NCBI RefSeq assembly: GCF_006829085.1
Contig: NZ_BJTC01000002.1
Span: 124,001 to 188,000, forward strand
Direction of reading: 5' to 3'
Source: Chryseobacterium sp. ON_d1
GTDB taxonomy: Bacteria; Bacteroidota; Bacteroidia; Flavobacteriales; Weeksellaceae
DNA: 64,000 nucleotides
The number at the start of each line of letters is the position of its first letter. Within the stretch, counting starts at the first letter, position 1. Under the pieces are notes generated by a model. That model made no database searches and was not told the origin of the DNA. It was given only the letters and a program-made list of their open reading frames with translations. The translations under genes were made by a program, and so were the position numbers. Below, piece after piece: positions 25,568 to 34,017 of the stretch.

Positions 25568-26434
25568 ATGAAAAAAATAATTATTGCATTCAGTCTGCTA
25601 TTGACTCTGGCAGTCAATGCTCAGAATCAAAGATTTATTTATGAGTATAGATACAGTATTGATTCAACTGCTAAAGACAAACCCGAAACTGAAATAATGT
25701 TTCTGGATGTTGTTTCCAAAGGATCCAGGTTTTACAGTAAAGATATTTTTGAGTCTGATTCACTGATGACTGCATCTATGGAAAAGCAGCTGCAGGCAGG
25801 AAATGGAGAAATCAACTTTTCCGGTATAAAATTTAAAGGTAAGGTGGTTCATAGTGTTGAAAAAACCTATCCTGATTATTCGGTACGTTTTTTTAACAAT
25901 TTGTCAGCGGATGAATATATGGTACAGGATGAAAGAAAACAGGACTGGAAAATTCTTCCTGATAAAGAAAAAACAGGAGGCTTTTCTGCCCAAAAAGCAG
26001 TATGTTCTTTTGCGGGTAGAAAATGGACTGCATGGTTTACTACGGATCTTCCTATTCAGGATGGCCCTTATAAGTTCTCAGGACTTCCCGGGTTGATTGT
26101 AAAGATTGAAGACGCTTCTCATACCCATTCATTTGAATTAAAAGGAATTAAAAAACTTCCAGCCGGATATGAGTGGAAGAGCACTAAAGAAAAAGAAAGA
26201 TTCAATGCACTTGTTACTGTAACTGAAGCAAAATACCGAAAAGCCTTCAAAGAATATCTTGCAGATCCTATGAAAAGTGAAAAACAGATGTTAGCACAGG
26301 GAGTTGAAATCCAGGAAATAGATGATTCCGGAAAACTGGTAACTCAAGATAAAGGAAAAAAAGAAAAAGAACTTAAGATGAAAAATGATCTTAAGAAGCA
26401 GAACAATATTCTTGAACTGGACCTGCTGAAATGA
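25568..26434 (+). CDS. GLPGLI family protein
   Basis: A 288-residue exported protein (signal MKKIIIAFSLLLTLAVNAQ). It shares the order of motifs with the copy at 23932: RFIYEYRYSIDS, FAGRKWTAWFTTDLPIQDGPYKF and GLPGLIVKIED near residue 171. The last third is Lys/Glu-rich and probably flexible. It starts 22 bp after the acetyltransferase gene and ends at a strong bidirectional terminator. Duplication of the GLPGLI gene around the acetyltransferase is likely. Function is unknown. Confidence 0.9.
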   Translation: MKKIIIAFSLLLTLAVNAQNQRFIYEYRYSIDSTAKDKPETEIMFLDVVSKGSRFYSKDIFESDSLMTASMEKQLQAGNGEINFSGIKFKGKVVHSVEKTYPDYSVRFFNNLSADEYMVQDERKQDWKILPDKEKTGGFSAQKAVCSFAGRKWTAWFTTDLPIQDGPYKFSGLPGLIVKIEDASHTHSFELKGIKKLPAGYEWKSTKEKERFNALVTVTEAKYRKAFKEYLADPMKSEKQMLAQGVEIQEIDDSGKLVTQDKGKKEKELKMKNDLKKQNNILELDLLK

Positions 26435-26450
26435 TATTTTACAGGATATC

Positions 26451-26484
26451 ATAAAATGTCTGGATTTCATTTCAGACATTTTAT
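26451..26484. terminator. Bidirectional terminator
   Basis: A perfect 12 bp stem (26451-26462 with 26473-26484), 10-base loop. It overlaps the stop codon of the convergent serine-hydrolase gene. Confidence 0.85.
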
Positions 26485-27473
26485 TTTAAAATCTGATCCC
26501 AAAGGTCTCTGTGAAATTTTATCATATTGCTGTAACCATTAGGGTTTTCACCCATTCTTAGGATGATAAGATTTTGGCTGGGAATAACATCGAGGATTTG
26601 ACCGTTTTTGCCCAGTGCACAAAACATATCTTTCGGAGCATCAGGAACGAGCGACTGATTGAAGGGTTGTTCAACTCCGGGAATTTTTATAACATTTTTT
26701 CCATTAAGCCACCATAAATAACCGTAAGAAGGATTAAGATCCTGCGAAGAATCTATCATCTGCTTAAAATAATCATCATAAGAGTAATACATTTTGCCGT
26801 CAAGTTTCCCTTTATTTAAGATCAGTTTTCCAAATTGTAAAAAGCTTTTTGCGTTACTTGAAAATACAAGTCCATTTTCAAAAGGGATCCATTTTCCTGA
26901 AATTTTTGCACCTGAAAGCTTTTCATAAGTATACTGATCGATGCTTTTGTGACTCGCTTTTTCAATCACTTTAGCCAGTTGGGAATACGCTGAGGTATCA
27001 TAATACCAGAAAGTCCCGGAAATATTTTTAAGCACAAAACAGCTGGCTGACCCGCATTGCTGATCCTGTACATAATCAAGTCCCGAAGTCATAGTGAGAA
27101 GGTTTCTGACGGTGATCTTATCTTCATCCTTTTTATCCATTCCTGTCCATCTTCCCAGATATTTTGAAACCGGATCATTGATGCTTAATAAATCCTCCTG
27201 CTGGGCAATACCGATCAACACTGCAGTAAGGGATTTTCCGGCTGAAGCCCAATACCAGTTGGCATTTTCGTCAAAAGGCATTTTGTTAATAATTTTTGTT
27301 CCGAAATATTTTTCATTAATGATTGCTCCATTCTGAAAAATAATAAAAGCCCGGCTTTTATGTTCAAGGTTAAATTGATTGAGTTGTTCAAGCTTTTCTT
27401 TTGAAAAGATAATGTCTTGAGAGAACACAAAAGAAAAACAGAGTAATGCGAACAGAAGAATATTTTTTCTCAT
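26481..27473 (-). CDS. Serine hydrolase, beta-lactamase-related
   Basis: A 330-residue exported enzyme (signal MRKNILLFALLCFSFVFSQ) of the class C beta-lactamase/6-aminohexanoate-dimer hydrolase type. SxxK is SAGK (Ser77, Lys80) in YWASAGKSLTAVLIG, and LLTMTSGLDY is a typical downstream feature. The second motif lies in YYDTSAYSQL, with Tyr positioned as catalytic base but no clear Y-x-N. The substrate is unknown and need not be a beta-lactam. It converges on the BlaI/BlaR1-GLPGLI cluster, the only hydrolase of the superfamily near it. The start codon ATG 27473 is standard. Confidence 0.85.
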   Translation of the reverse strand: MRKNILLFALLCFSFVFSQDIIFSKEKLEQLNQFNLEHKSRAFIIFQNGAIINEKYFGTKIINKMPFDENANWYWASAGKSLTAVLIGIAQQEDLLSINDPVSKYLGRWTGMDKKDEDKITVRNLLTMTSGLDYVQDQQCGSASCFVLKNISGTFWYYDTSAYSQLAKVIEKASHKSIDQYTYEKLSGAKISGKWIPFENGLVFSSNAKSFLQFGKLILNKGKLDGKMYYSYDDYFKQMIDSSQDLNPSYGYLWWLNGKNVIKIPGVEQPFNQSLVPDAPKDMFCALGKNGQILDVIPSQNLIILRMGENPNGYSNMIKFHRDLWDQILK

Positions 27474-27548
27474 GGCTTTTATTTACTATTTGATTCACAT
27501 GTAATCAGGTAGTTAAATCCGGAAATAATAAGATCTGTATAAAGATAA

Positions 27549-27577
27549 AAAATCCCGGAACAATGTTCCGGGATTTT
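27549..27577 (-). terminator. Terminator of the transaldolase-like gene
   Basis: A perfect 13 bp stem (27549-27561 with 27565-27577) with a 3-base loop. The minus-strand gene ends at 27604. Confidence 0.85.
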
Positions 27578-27603
27578 GTTATATCTGAGCAAAGGATCAG
27601 CTA

Positions 27604-28257
27604 TTATGCCAATTTCTGAGAATCTGCAATAAACTGAGCCAGTCCGCTGTCTGTCAATGGGTGCTTCAATAAGCTCAAGATCGGAGGAAGTGGAGATGTA
27701 ATAACATCCGCTCCGATTTTAGCACAGTCAATAATATGCATTGAGTGACGGATAGAAGCTGCTAAGATTTCAGTTTCGAACATATAGTTATCAAAAATTA
27801 ATCTGATTTCCTGGATAAGGTTCAGACCGTCTGTAGAAATATCATCCAGTCTTCCTAAGAATGGGGAAACATAAGTAGCTCCTGCTTTTGCTGCCAAAAG
27901 AGCCTGCCCTGGAGAGAAGATCAATGTACAGTTGGTTTTGATTCCTTTATCAGAAAAATATTTTAATGCTTTGATTCCGTCTTTGATCATCGGAATTTTT
28001 ACAACGATATTTGGGTGAATAGCAGCCAATTCGTCTCCTTCTTTGATCATTTCTTCATACGTTGTAGAAAGAACTTCAGCAGAAATATCTCCGTCTACAA
28101 GTTCGCAGATCGTTTTGTAATGGTTTCTGATCGCTTCAGCACCCTGAATACCTTCTTTTGCCATTAATGAAGGGTTGGTTGTTACCCCATCCAAAATTCC
28201 AAGATCTCTTGCTTCCTTAATTTGCTCTAAATTAGCTGTGTCAATAAAAAATTTCAT
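27604..28257 (-). CDS. Fructose-6-phosphate aldolase/transaldolase family protein
   Basis: A 217-residue small transaldolase (TalC/FSA subfamily) forming a Schiff base on Lys87 in NIVVKIPM. The N-terminus [31 protein letters not shown] and the later [29 protein letters not shown] are diagnostic. Whether it works as transaldolase in the pentose phosphate pathway or as fructose-6-phosphate aldolase cannot be settled from sequence alone. A minus-strand -7 box TATCTTTG (plus-strand 28281-28288) sits 23 bp upstream. The gene is monocistronic with a strong terminator. Confidence 0.93.
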   Translation of the reverse strand: MKFFIDTANLEQIKEARDLGILDGVTTNPSLMAKEGIQGAEAIRNHYKTICELVDGDISAEVLSTTYEEMIKEGDELAAIHPNIVVKIPMIKDGIKALKYFSDKGIKTNCTLIFSPGQALLAAKAGATYVSPFLGRLDDISTDGLNLIQEIRLIFDNYMFETEILAASIRHSMHIIDCAKIGADVITSPLPPILSLLKHPLTDSGLAQFIADSQKLA

Positions 28258-28280
28258 TTTGATAAATAGATTTATTGATA

Positions 28281-28288
28281 CAAAGATA
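28281..28288 (-). promoter_or_regulatory. -7 box of the transaldolase-like gene
   Basis: The plus-strand sequence CAAAGATA reads TATCTTTG on the minus strand, matching TAnnTTTG, 23 bp from the start codon. No convincing -33 element is present. Confidence 0.45.
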
Positions 28289-28414
28289 GGGAATTAATTG
28301 GGTTCTGAAGTATGAATTTTGAGTTACGGAGGTCAGGGGTGAGAGTTTGGGAGTCTGAGAGTTTGAGAGCAGAGAGGGCAGGAAAAAAAATCTATTAATA
28401 TTAAATCAAACAGT

Positions 28415-28422
28415 TAACTTTG
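28415..28422 (+). promoter_or_regulatory. -7 box of the YdeI-like gene
   Basis: TAACTTTG matches TAnnTTTG and abuts a heptanucleotide tandem repeat, so transcription would begin inside the repeat. Confidence 0.5.
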
Positions 28423-28457
28423 CTTCTAGCTTCTAGCTTCTAGCTTCTAGCTTCCAG
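28423..28457 (+). repeat. Heptanucleotide tandem repeat (CTTCTAG)
   Basis: Four perfect CTTCTAG units (28423-28450) plus a CTTCCAG variant (28451-28457). It lies between a -7 box and the start codon at 28483 and is likely to vary in copy number. Confidence 0.9.
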
Positions 28458-28482
28458 CCTGATCAGTTTAAATTTGCTATCT

Positions 28483-28971
28483 ATGGAAAACAACCGTTTC
28501 ACAGCCACATTGGAAATCATAGGAATTAATCCGTTTGTATTTGTTCCGGAGGAAATACTGGATACGATTTTTGAAAAATCCGGAAGAAATAAAAGTCCTG
28601 TTCCGGTAAAAGGAACCGTGAATGGAAAGGAATTTAAACAGAACCTTATGAAATATCTTGGGGAGTGGAGGCTATATATTAATCTCATCATGCTGAAAAA
28701 CTCTCCCAAAAGAATAGGAGAAGTCATTGAAGTAGTTCTGGAATATGATAACTCCGACAGAAGTATCTCCATTCATCCGCAATTGGAAAAAGCTATTAAA
28801 GAAAGCAGTCTGGCGACAAAGAATTTCGAAAAGCTGATCCCTTCAAGAAGACATGAACTTATACGGTATATTAATAATTTAAAAACAGAAGCAGGGATCC
28901 GGAGGAATATTGAGAAAATCATCAGCCATCTCCATGGTGAAACAGATTTTTTTGGAAAGATGATTGAATAG
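28483..28971 (+). CDS. DUF1905/YdeI-OmpD-associated family protein
   Basis: A 162-residue cytoplasmic protein. The N-terminal half fits DUF1905 (FTATLEIIGINPFVFVPEEIL, then SPVPVKGTVNGKEFKQNLM and EWRLYINLIMLK). The C-terminal half, with HPQLEKAIKES and the helix FEKLIPSRRHELIRYINNLKTE, is the YdeI/OmpD-associated domain linked in some bacteria to bacteriocin or peptide tolerance. ATG 28483 is preferred over the TTG at 28474. The leader contains the CTTCTAG repeat array, so expression may change with copy number. Function in this organism is unknown. Confidence 0.85.
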   Translation: MENNRFTATLEIIGINPFVFVPEEILDTIFEKSGRNKSPVPVKGTVNGKEFKQNLMKYLGEWRLYINLIMLKNSPKRIGEVIEVVLEYDNSDRSISIHPQLEKAIKESSLATKNFEKLIPSRRHELIRYINNLKTEAGIRRNIEKIISHLHGETDFFGKMIE

Positions 28972-29024
28972 GTAACCGGAAATGTAGAAGTGTAAATTTA
29001 AACAGCTGCACAGTATTACTAAAT

Positions 29025-29053
29025 AAAAATGCCGGAAATTTTTCCGGCATTTT
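29025..29053. terminator. Bidirectional terminator
   Basis: AAAATGCCGGAAA pairs with TTTCCGGCATTTT across a 2-base centre. It lies between genes ending at 28971 (plus) and 29056 (minus). Confidence 0.85.
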
Positions 29054-29055
29054 CT

Positions 29056-29592
29056 TTATGAATTTAAAGCTTTGCTAAGCTTCACAGCATCCTCGTTGGT
29101 AGGGTCATACTGAATAGATTTAGCAATATGCTCTTTTGCCTTGTTAGGATCAGTTTTCTGTTCTGCAAAGGCAATATAGAAATAGGCGTATGCCAGATTT
29201 TTCTTATTTTGCTCTACTTCTTCAGGTTTTACTGTTGCAATATACTTTTCGTAAGCAAGTTTTGCATTGGCATCATCTTTAGCAGACTGATAGGCATAAG
29301 CCTGACTGTAATAAGACGGAGCCCAGTCCGGTAATAAAGCAGAAATCTTTTTCCAGGTATCAATGGCATTGGTCCAGTCTGAAGCATCCTGATAAGCTGC
29401 TGCTAATTTTGCTAAGGATTCAGTATCCTTTGGATTGGCCTCAACCTGCTTTTTAAGGCCTTCAATAGTTGGATTCGTCGATTGGCTTGTTGCAGTCGAA
29501 GTTTCCGGTTGAGTTGTTTGTGCATTTACAAGACCTACACTTCCCGCTAATATTAAACCTAAGAATAGGCTATTAATTTTACTCATTTTCAT
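29056..29592 (-). CDS. Secreted tetratricopeptide repeat protein
   Basis: A protein of 178 residues from ATG 29592 (MKMSKINS), with a signal peptide ending near VNAQT, then a Thr/Ser/Gln-rich linker and about three TPR units: KDTESLAKLAAAYQDASDWTNAIDTW, then LLPDWAPSYYSQAYAYQSAKDDANAKLAYEKY split over two helices, and NLAYAYFYIAFAEQKTDPNKAKEHI with a final PTNEDAVKL. TPRs mediate protein contacts in the periplasm. The upstream in-frame ATG at 29613 adds seven residues. The gene is divergent from pepE. Its partner is unknown. Confidence 0.85.
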   Translation of the reverse strand: MKMSKINSLFLGLILAGSVGLVNAQTTQPETSTATSQSTNPTIEGLKKQVEANPKDTESLAKLAAAYQDASDWTNAIDTWKKISALLPDWAPSYYSQAYAYQSAKDDANAKLAYEKYIATVKPEEVEQNKKNLAYAYFYIAFAEQKTDPNKAKEHIAKSIQYDPTNEDAVKLSKALNS

Positions 29593-29713
29593 AATCTTAT
29601 ATTTTAAATTCATAATCTAAAGTTCAATAATAATTCCACAAAAGCTTAAATTTTAGAGGCTTTAAGTTTTTTTAGAAAATATTAACGGGATTGATGTTTT
29701 TTTTAATTTAATT

Positions 29714-29744
29714 TTTGATTCGTTGCTGTTTGAGGCTATCTTTG
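29714..29744 (+). promoter_or_regulatory. Promoter of pepE
   Basis: TTTG (29714-29717), a 19 bp spacer, then TATCTTTG (29737-29744), an excellent match to the Bacteroidota -33/-7 pattern, 36 bp before the start codon. Confidence 0.75.
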
Positions 29745-29780
29745 TCATCCATTTTTTATTAATACCTATAATTTTGTCAT

Positions 29781-30473
29781 ATGAACATCATATTAGCTTC
29801 AACATCCACCCTTTTTGGTGGAGAATATCTGGAATATCTCAGAGAAGAATTAATCCAATTATATAAAGGGATTGATGAAATCGTGTTTATTCCTTTTGCG
29901 CGGCCGGGTGGGATTTCCCATGATGATTATACTGCAAAAGCCCGCTCTTTCTTTGAAACGATCAATATAAAAGTAAAAGGACTTCATGAGTTCGAAAATA
30001 AAAAAGAAGCTATTAATCAGGCAAAGGGTTACTTTACCGGTGGTGGGAATACTTTTTTATTGGTGAAAACATTACACGAAGAAGGGCTGATGCCTGTACT
30101 TAAAAACAATGTATCAGGTGGAAAAGCTTATCTTGGATGCAGTGCAGGAAGTAATATAGGAGGTCAGAATATGAAAACGACGAACGATATGCCCATCGTA
30201 TATCCGCCAAGTTTTGAGTGTATGGGGCTGGTTCCTTTCAATATTAATCCACATTACCTGGATCCTAACCCGGATTTAAAGCATAATGGAGAGACAAGAG
30301 AAACACGCATTAAGGAATTTCTTACCCAAAATGACATTAAAGTGGTAGGCCTCAGGGAAGGAAACTGGATCAGAAGAATAAACGATTCTATTACCGTAGA
30401 AGGAAGTGAGCTGACAAGGATTTTTGAGAAAGGAAAAGAGCCTTATGAAATAGAATCGGGCAGCAGACTCTGA
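29781..30473 (+). CDS. pepE: Dipeptidase E (peptidase S51)
   Basis: A 230-residue cytoplasmic alpha-aspartyl dipeptidase. The serine nucleophile is Ser121 in GCSAGSN, with Asp136 in KTTND and His158 in NINPHYLDP. The three residues sit one position beyond those of Escherichia coli PepE, a strong family match. GGGNTFLLV (88-95) is the oxyanion-hole region. Length is normal for the family. It has a good promoter, and its TGA overlaps the ATG of the next gene by one base, linking them in expression. Confidence 0.93.
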   Translation: MNIILASTSTLFGGEYLEYLREELIQLYKGIDEIVFIPFARPGGISHDDYTAKARSFFETINIKVKGLHEFENKKEAINQAKGYFTGGGNTFLLVKTLHEEGLMPVLKNNVSGGKAYLGCSAGSNIGGQNMKTTNDMPIVYPPSFECMGLVPFNINPHYLDPNPDLKHNGETRETRIKEFLTQNDIKVVGLREGNWIRRINDSITVEGSELTRIFEKGKEPYEIESGSRL

Positions 30474-31330
30474 TGCATATGAATAAAGAAGAGATCGGCC
30501 TTTTTATAGAGAGTAATCTGCTCAATTTTTCAGTAAACAGTACCGGATGGAATGAGCTGATCCGGAAATTACTGTTCGAATTTGCCGTTGCGGGCTGGAA
30601 TATGGAGCACCGTGTTTTTGGAAAAGAAAAATTCGGAGAGCTGAGATGTTATACTTATTCTGAAGACGAAACGCTGAATAATAAACTTAAAAACATTAAA
30701 GATAAATATTCAGAATTGTCTGTAAAAACCTGTGAGATCTGCGGAAGTGAAGGTAAAATGCGAACGGTAGGCTCATGGCAGACAACATTATGTCTGGCCC
30801 ATTTTCTGGAACAGCAGCCGGTTATTGAAATTGATAACAGACAGAATGTCAGGAAGAATAATAAAACCATTCTGAATATTAAAAATATCATTAAAGCTGA
30901 GGTTGAATATGACCTTCAGAGATTATGGCTTTATACCAATCAGGAAGACGGATTTTATTTTTCGTGGCAGGAACCGAATTATTATCTGCTTTTAAAAAAA
31001 ATTGCACTTTTACTTTTCCCGGAAGATATACGGCATAAAATTTCAGAATTATTTCAAAGTTTGAAGGATTGTGAAATATGCGGTTATAAGGCATTGCATC
31101 AAAGCAATTGTCTACGCTGTCATCATGAACCCTGGAGAGATTCCGGATATTTTATTGAAAATTACAAAGACAAATCAAACTATATCAAAGAATGCCAGAT
31201 GGATATTTTCATAGATGAAGATGATTATGAAAAATATTTTAAGCATGACCGGGCGTTTGAAAAATCTCCTGGCCATCAGATTCTTTTTACTTCCGATGAT
31301 CTCAGGGAGTATGAGAAGCTTTTATTTTAA
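30473..31330 (+). CDS. Cys-rich hypothetical protein
   Basis: A 285-residue soluble protein with two Cys4-like zinc-binding regions. The first has CEICGSEGKMRTVGSWQTTLC (split here as CEIC with a later Cys). The second, CEICGYKALHQSNCLRCHHEPW, has two CxxC pairs followed by a tandem His. The spacing suggests treble-clef or zinc-ribbon sites, which may bind nucleic acid or act structurally. I do not recognise the family. Its start overlaps the pepE stop by one base (TGATG); a second in-frame ATG is at 30479. It is probably co-expressed with pepE. Confidence 0.65.
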   Translation: MHMNKEEIGLFIESNLLNFSVNSTGWNELIRKLLFEFAVAGWNMEHRVFGKEKFGELRCYTYSEDETLNNKLKNIKDKYSELSVKTCEICGSEGKMRTVGSWQTTLCLAHFLEQQPVIEIDNRQNVRKNNKTILNIKNIIKAEVEYDLQRLWLYTNQEDGFYFSWQEPNYYLLLKKIALLLFPEDIRHKISELFQSLKDCEICGYKALHQSNCLRCHHEPWRDSGYFIENYKDKSNYIKECQMDIFIDEDDYEKYFKHDRAFEKSPGHQILFTSDDLREYEKLLF

Positions 31331-31355
31331 CTATATTTGATTAGAATTTTGATAT

Positions 31356-31416
31356 ACGAAAAGGTTCAGGATATTAACAAATATAATGACAGTGAACTGT
31401 TCTGAACCCTATTCGT
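31356..31416. repeat. Imperfect inverted repeat upstream of the PBP4 gene
   Basis: ACGAAAAGGTTCAG (31356-31369) is nearly complementary to CTGAACCCTATTCGT (31402-31416), with a 32-base centre. It could act as a leader hairpin, an operator or a terminator of the upstream gene. Confidence 0.4.
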
Positions 31417-31438
31417 TTAGACCCAAATTAACAATGTA

Positions 31439-32812
31439 ATGAAAAAAACATTTGCTGTACTTACACTTTCTGTACAGATGGTTACCGCACAGAATATTGC
31501 CCAGAAATTAGACAAAGTAACAAGGGATCTTATGGATTCTTCAGGAGCAGCTTCTTCCAGTTTATCATTTTATGTTTCAGATGAAAATGGTAATTTTATA
31601 TATGAATACCAGGGAAATAAAGGCCTTTCGACGGCTTCTACGCAAAAAATTTTTACTGCGGGTGCTGCTCTGGAAACATTAGGAAAAAATTATACTTATA
31701 CAACCACTTCAAGCTATTCCGGGAATATATCAGGAGGAACACTCAACGGAAACCTTTTCATCAGCTCCAACGGTGATCCCACATTGGGAAGCTGGAGGTA
31801 TGAGGGCTATAAACCCGAAAATTTTAAAAAGAAATTAATTGATGCCATTAAAAACTCAGGGATAAAGAAAATATCCGGTGATCTGATTATTGATGATTCT
31901 TACTTTGATCATCAGACGATTCCTGGAGGCTGGCCATGGGACGACCTGGGCAATTACTATGGTGCCGGAGTATGGGGGATCAACTGGAAAGAAAACCAAT
32001 TTGACATCACTATAAACGGAACCGATTTTAAAAGTTTTTCTTATCCTTTGGAAGGAGTACAGTGGCTCAATGACCTGAAAACGGGCGGAAATTCAGATCA
32101 AAGTCTTATTTTTACTGCTCCCCATTCGAATGTTGCACTGATTAACGGGATACTTCCGGCAGGAAAAACAGTAACGGTTTCCGGTTCTACTCCTAATCCG
32201 CCTTTACAGCTGGCGGCAGAAGTAAAACAGTGGCTGAAAGAATCAGGGATTGAACTTTCAGGAAAGGCTGTGTCCAATTCACAGCTTGAAATAGAAGGAA
32301 AGAAAGCTTTGGCAGCCGCTAAAAATAATATTCTCCTAACATATCAGTCACCGACTCTGGATAAAATTGTTTACTGGTTTCTAAGAAAAAGCATCAATCT
32401 GTATGGGGAAACGTTAATTAAGACCTTAGGAAAAGAGAAAAAAGGAGATTCAGCCTTCAAAAGCGGAGTTTCTTATCTCAGGGAATTCTGGAAATCAAAA
32501 GGAATCAGTTCTAATATGATCAACTTTGCAGATGGAAGCGGACTTTCCCCACAAAATTATGTAGCTGCAAAAGCTGAAGTACAGGCACTTTTATATGCTA
32601 AAAAACAATCCTGGTTTGATGCATATTATGATGGATTCCCGGTTCAGGATAATGGAATGAAAATGAAAAGCGGAACAATGAAGGATACCAAATCTTTTGC
32701 AGGATATCATACAGCAAAAGATGGAAAAAAATACGTATTTTCGATTATTATCAATAACTATCAGGGAAGTGGAAGTACGGAGCTGCAGAAAATTCTGAAT
32801 GTTTTAAAATAA
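31439..32812 (+). CDS. dacB: D-alanyl-D-alanine carboxypeptidase/endopeptidase, PBP4 type
   Basis: A 457-residue exported enzyme of peptidase family S13 that trims or opens peptidoglycan cross-links. The signal peptide ends at MVTAQN. Catalytic motifs in order: STQK (Ser67, Lys70) in TASTQKIFTAGA, the second motif in KSINLYGETL, and the KSG triad in MKMKSGTMKD near the C-terminus. The large insertion between the first two motifs is typical of PBP4. The histidine kinase gene follows 7 bp after the stop. This is the single clear peptidoglycan hydrolase gene of the window. Confidence 0.92.
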   Translation: MKKTFAVLTLSVQMVTAQNIAQKLDKVTRDLMDSSGAASSSLSFYVSDENGNFIYEYQGNKGLSTASTQKIFTAGAALETLGKNYTYTTTSSYSGNISGGTLNGNLFISSNGDPTLGSWRYEGYKPENFKKKLIDAIKNSGIKKISGDLIIDDSYFDHQTIPGGWPWDDLGNYYGAGVWGINWKENQFDITINGTDFKSFSYPLEGVQWLNDLKTGGNSDQSLIFTAPHSNVALINGILPAGKTVTVSGSTPNPPLQLAAEVKQWLKESGIELSGKAVSNSQLEIEGKKALAAAKNNILLTYQSPTLDKIVYWFLRKSINLYGETLIKTLGKEKKGDSAFKSGVSYLREFWKSKGISSNMINFADGSGLSPQNYVAAKAEVQALLYAKKQSWFDAYYDGFPVQDNGMKMKSGTMKDTKSFAGYHTAKDGKKYVFSIIINNYQGSGSTELQKILNVLK

Positions 32813-32819
32813 AATACCA

Positions 32820-33989
32820 TTGAGAAAATCCATACTCACCAGGCTGAACAACTGGATCATTTTTGTGGTCATGACTACTTTGGTTATTGCTATCATTGTG
32901 GCTTCAACATCACTTATCAATTTTCTCAGAAAAGAGGAGATTAAAAGGATCAGTCTCCTGTCCAAAGCCATTAGGATACAGCAGGAAGTAAAGACTCCTG
33001 ATACAGATGTACTGGACCTGCTGCCGGATATTCTTAATATCAATAATACGATTCCGTTTATTGTAACAGATAAATATAAGAATCCGATTCTTGATCTCGG
33101 GTACTACAGAAATATCCCGGAAAGCACAATAAAAGATCCTGAAAAGCTTCAGGACCTGATCCGGAATATGGAAAAGAATTATGATCCTATTGAGATCAAA
33201 GTGCCGGATGGAAATAACCAGTTTGTCTATTATGACAACTCAAGACTGCTTAATAATCTTCGCTATTCACCTTATATTTTAGGATTGTTTATTTTATTGT
33301 ATTTCGGTTTTTCATTCTGGTTTTTCAGAACGATCAAGAAGACAGATGAGGGATACCTGTGGGCCGGGTTGGCCAAAGAAACAGCTCATCAGATCGGAAC
33401 GCCTTTATCTTCCATGATTGGCTGGATCGAAATTATGAAGCTGGATAATCCGGATTCGGAAGGAGTACATGAGATAGAAAAAGATATTGAAAGGCTCAGA
33501 ACCATTTCTGAACGATTCTCCAAAATAGGATCTGTTCCTGAGCTGAATGACAGGAATTTCAATAAAACTATCCAGGAAAATTATGATTACTTAAAAACAC
33601 GGATTTCCAGAAAAATCAATTTTACTTTGAACCTTCCAACGTATACTGTTATGGTCCCTCACAATAAAATTCTGATGAGCTGGGTCATTGAAAATCTGGT
33701 AAAAAATGCAGTAGATGCCATGAAAGGAGAAGGAGCAATCACCATGTCTGTTTTTGAAAGAAACAAAAATATTCTGATCGAAGTAAAAGATAACGGAAGC
33801 GGAATGACAAAACAACAGGCACGGAATGCTTTTAATCCCGGTTATTCTACCAAAAAAAGAGGTTGGGGGTTAGGATTGTCACTGGCCAGAAGAGTTATTC
33901 ATGAATACCATAACGGGGATATCAAGATTTCCCAGACGGAAATAGGAAAGGGAAGCACTTTTAGAATAACCATCAGAAAGGAGGAGTGA
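32820..33989 (+). CDS. Sensor histidine kinase, TTG start
   Basis: A 389-residue membrane kinase with TM helices at about 12-34 and 150-168 flanking a small extracytoplasmic sensor of about 115 residues. The phosphoacceptor is His190 in AKETAHQIGTPLSSM, and the HATPase domain shows ENLVKNAVDAM (N box), VKDNGSGM (G1) and GWGLGLSLARRV (G2). There is no HAMP domain and no response-regulator gene adjoins, so it is an orphan. An in-frame stop at 32805-32807 leaves TTG 32820 as the only start that includes the first TM helix. It follows the carboxypeptidase gene by 7 bp and is likely co-transcribed. Confidence 0.88.
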   Translation: MRKSILTRLNNWIIFVVMTTLVIAIIVASTSLINFLRKEEIKRISLLSKAIRIQQEVKTPDTDVLDLLPDILNINNTIPFIVTDKYKNPILDLGYYRNIPESTIKDPEKLQDLIRNMEKNYDPIEIKVPDGNNQFVYYDNSRLLNNLRYSPYILGLFILLYFGFSFWFFRTIKKTDEGYLWAGLAKETAHQIGTPLSSMIGWIEIMKLDNPDSEGVHEIEKDIERLRTISERFSKIGSVPELNDRNFNKTIQENYDYLKTRISRKINFTLNLPTYTVMVPHNKILMSWVIENLVKNAVDAMKGEGAITMSVFERNKNILIEVKDNGSGMTKQQARNAFNPGYSTKKRGWGLGLSLARRVIHEYHNGDIKISQTEIGKGSTFRITIRKEE

Positions 33990-34017
33990 TGCTGACCTAA
34001 AAGTATTTATAAACAGG

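Noticed and set aside
28423..28457. Short repeats considered as a CRISPR array
   Set aside because: The 7-base units are directly adjacent without spacers, so this is a simple tandem repeat.
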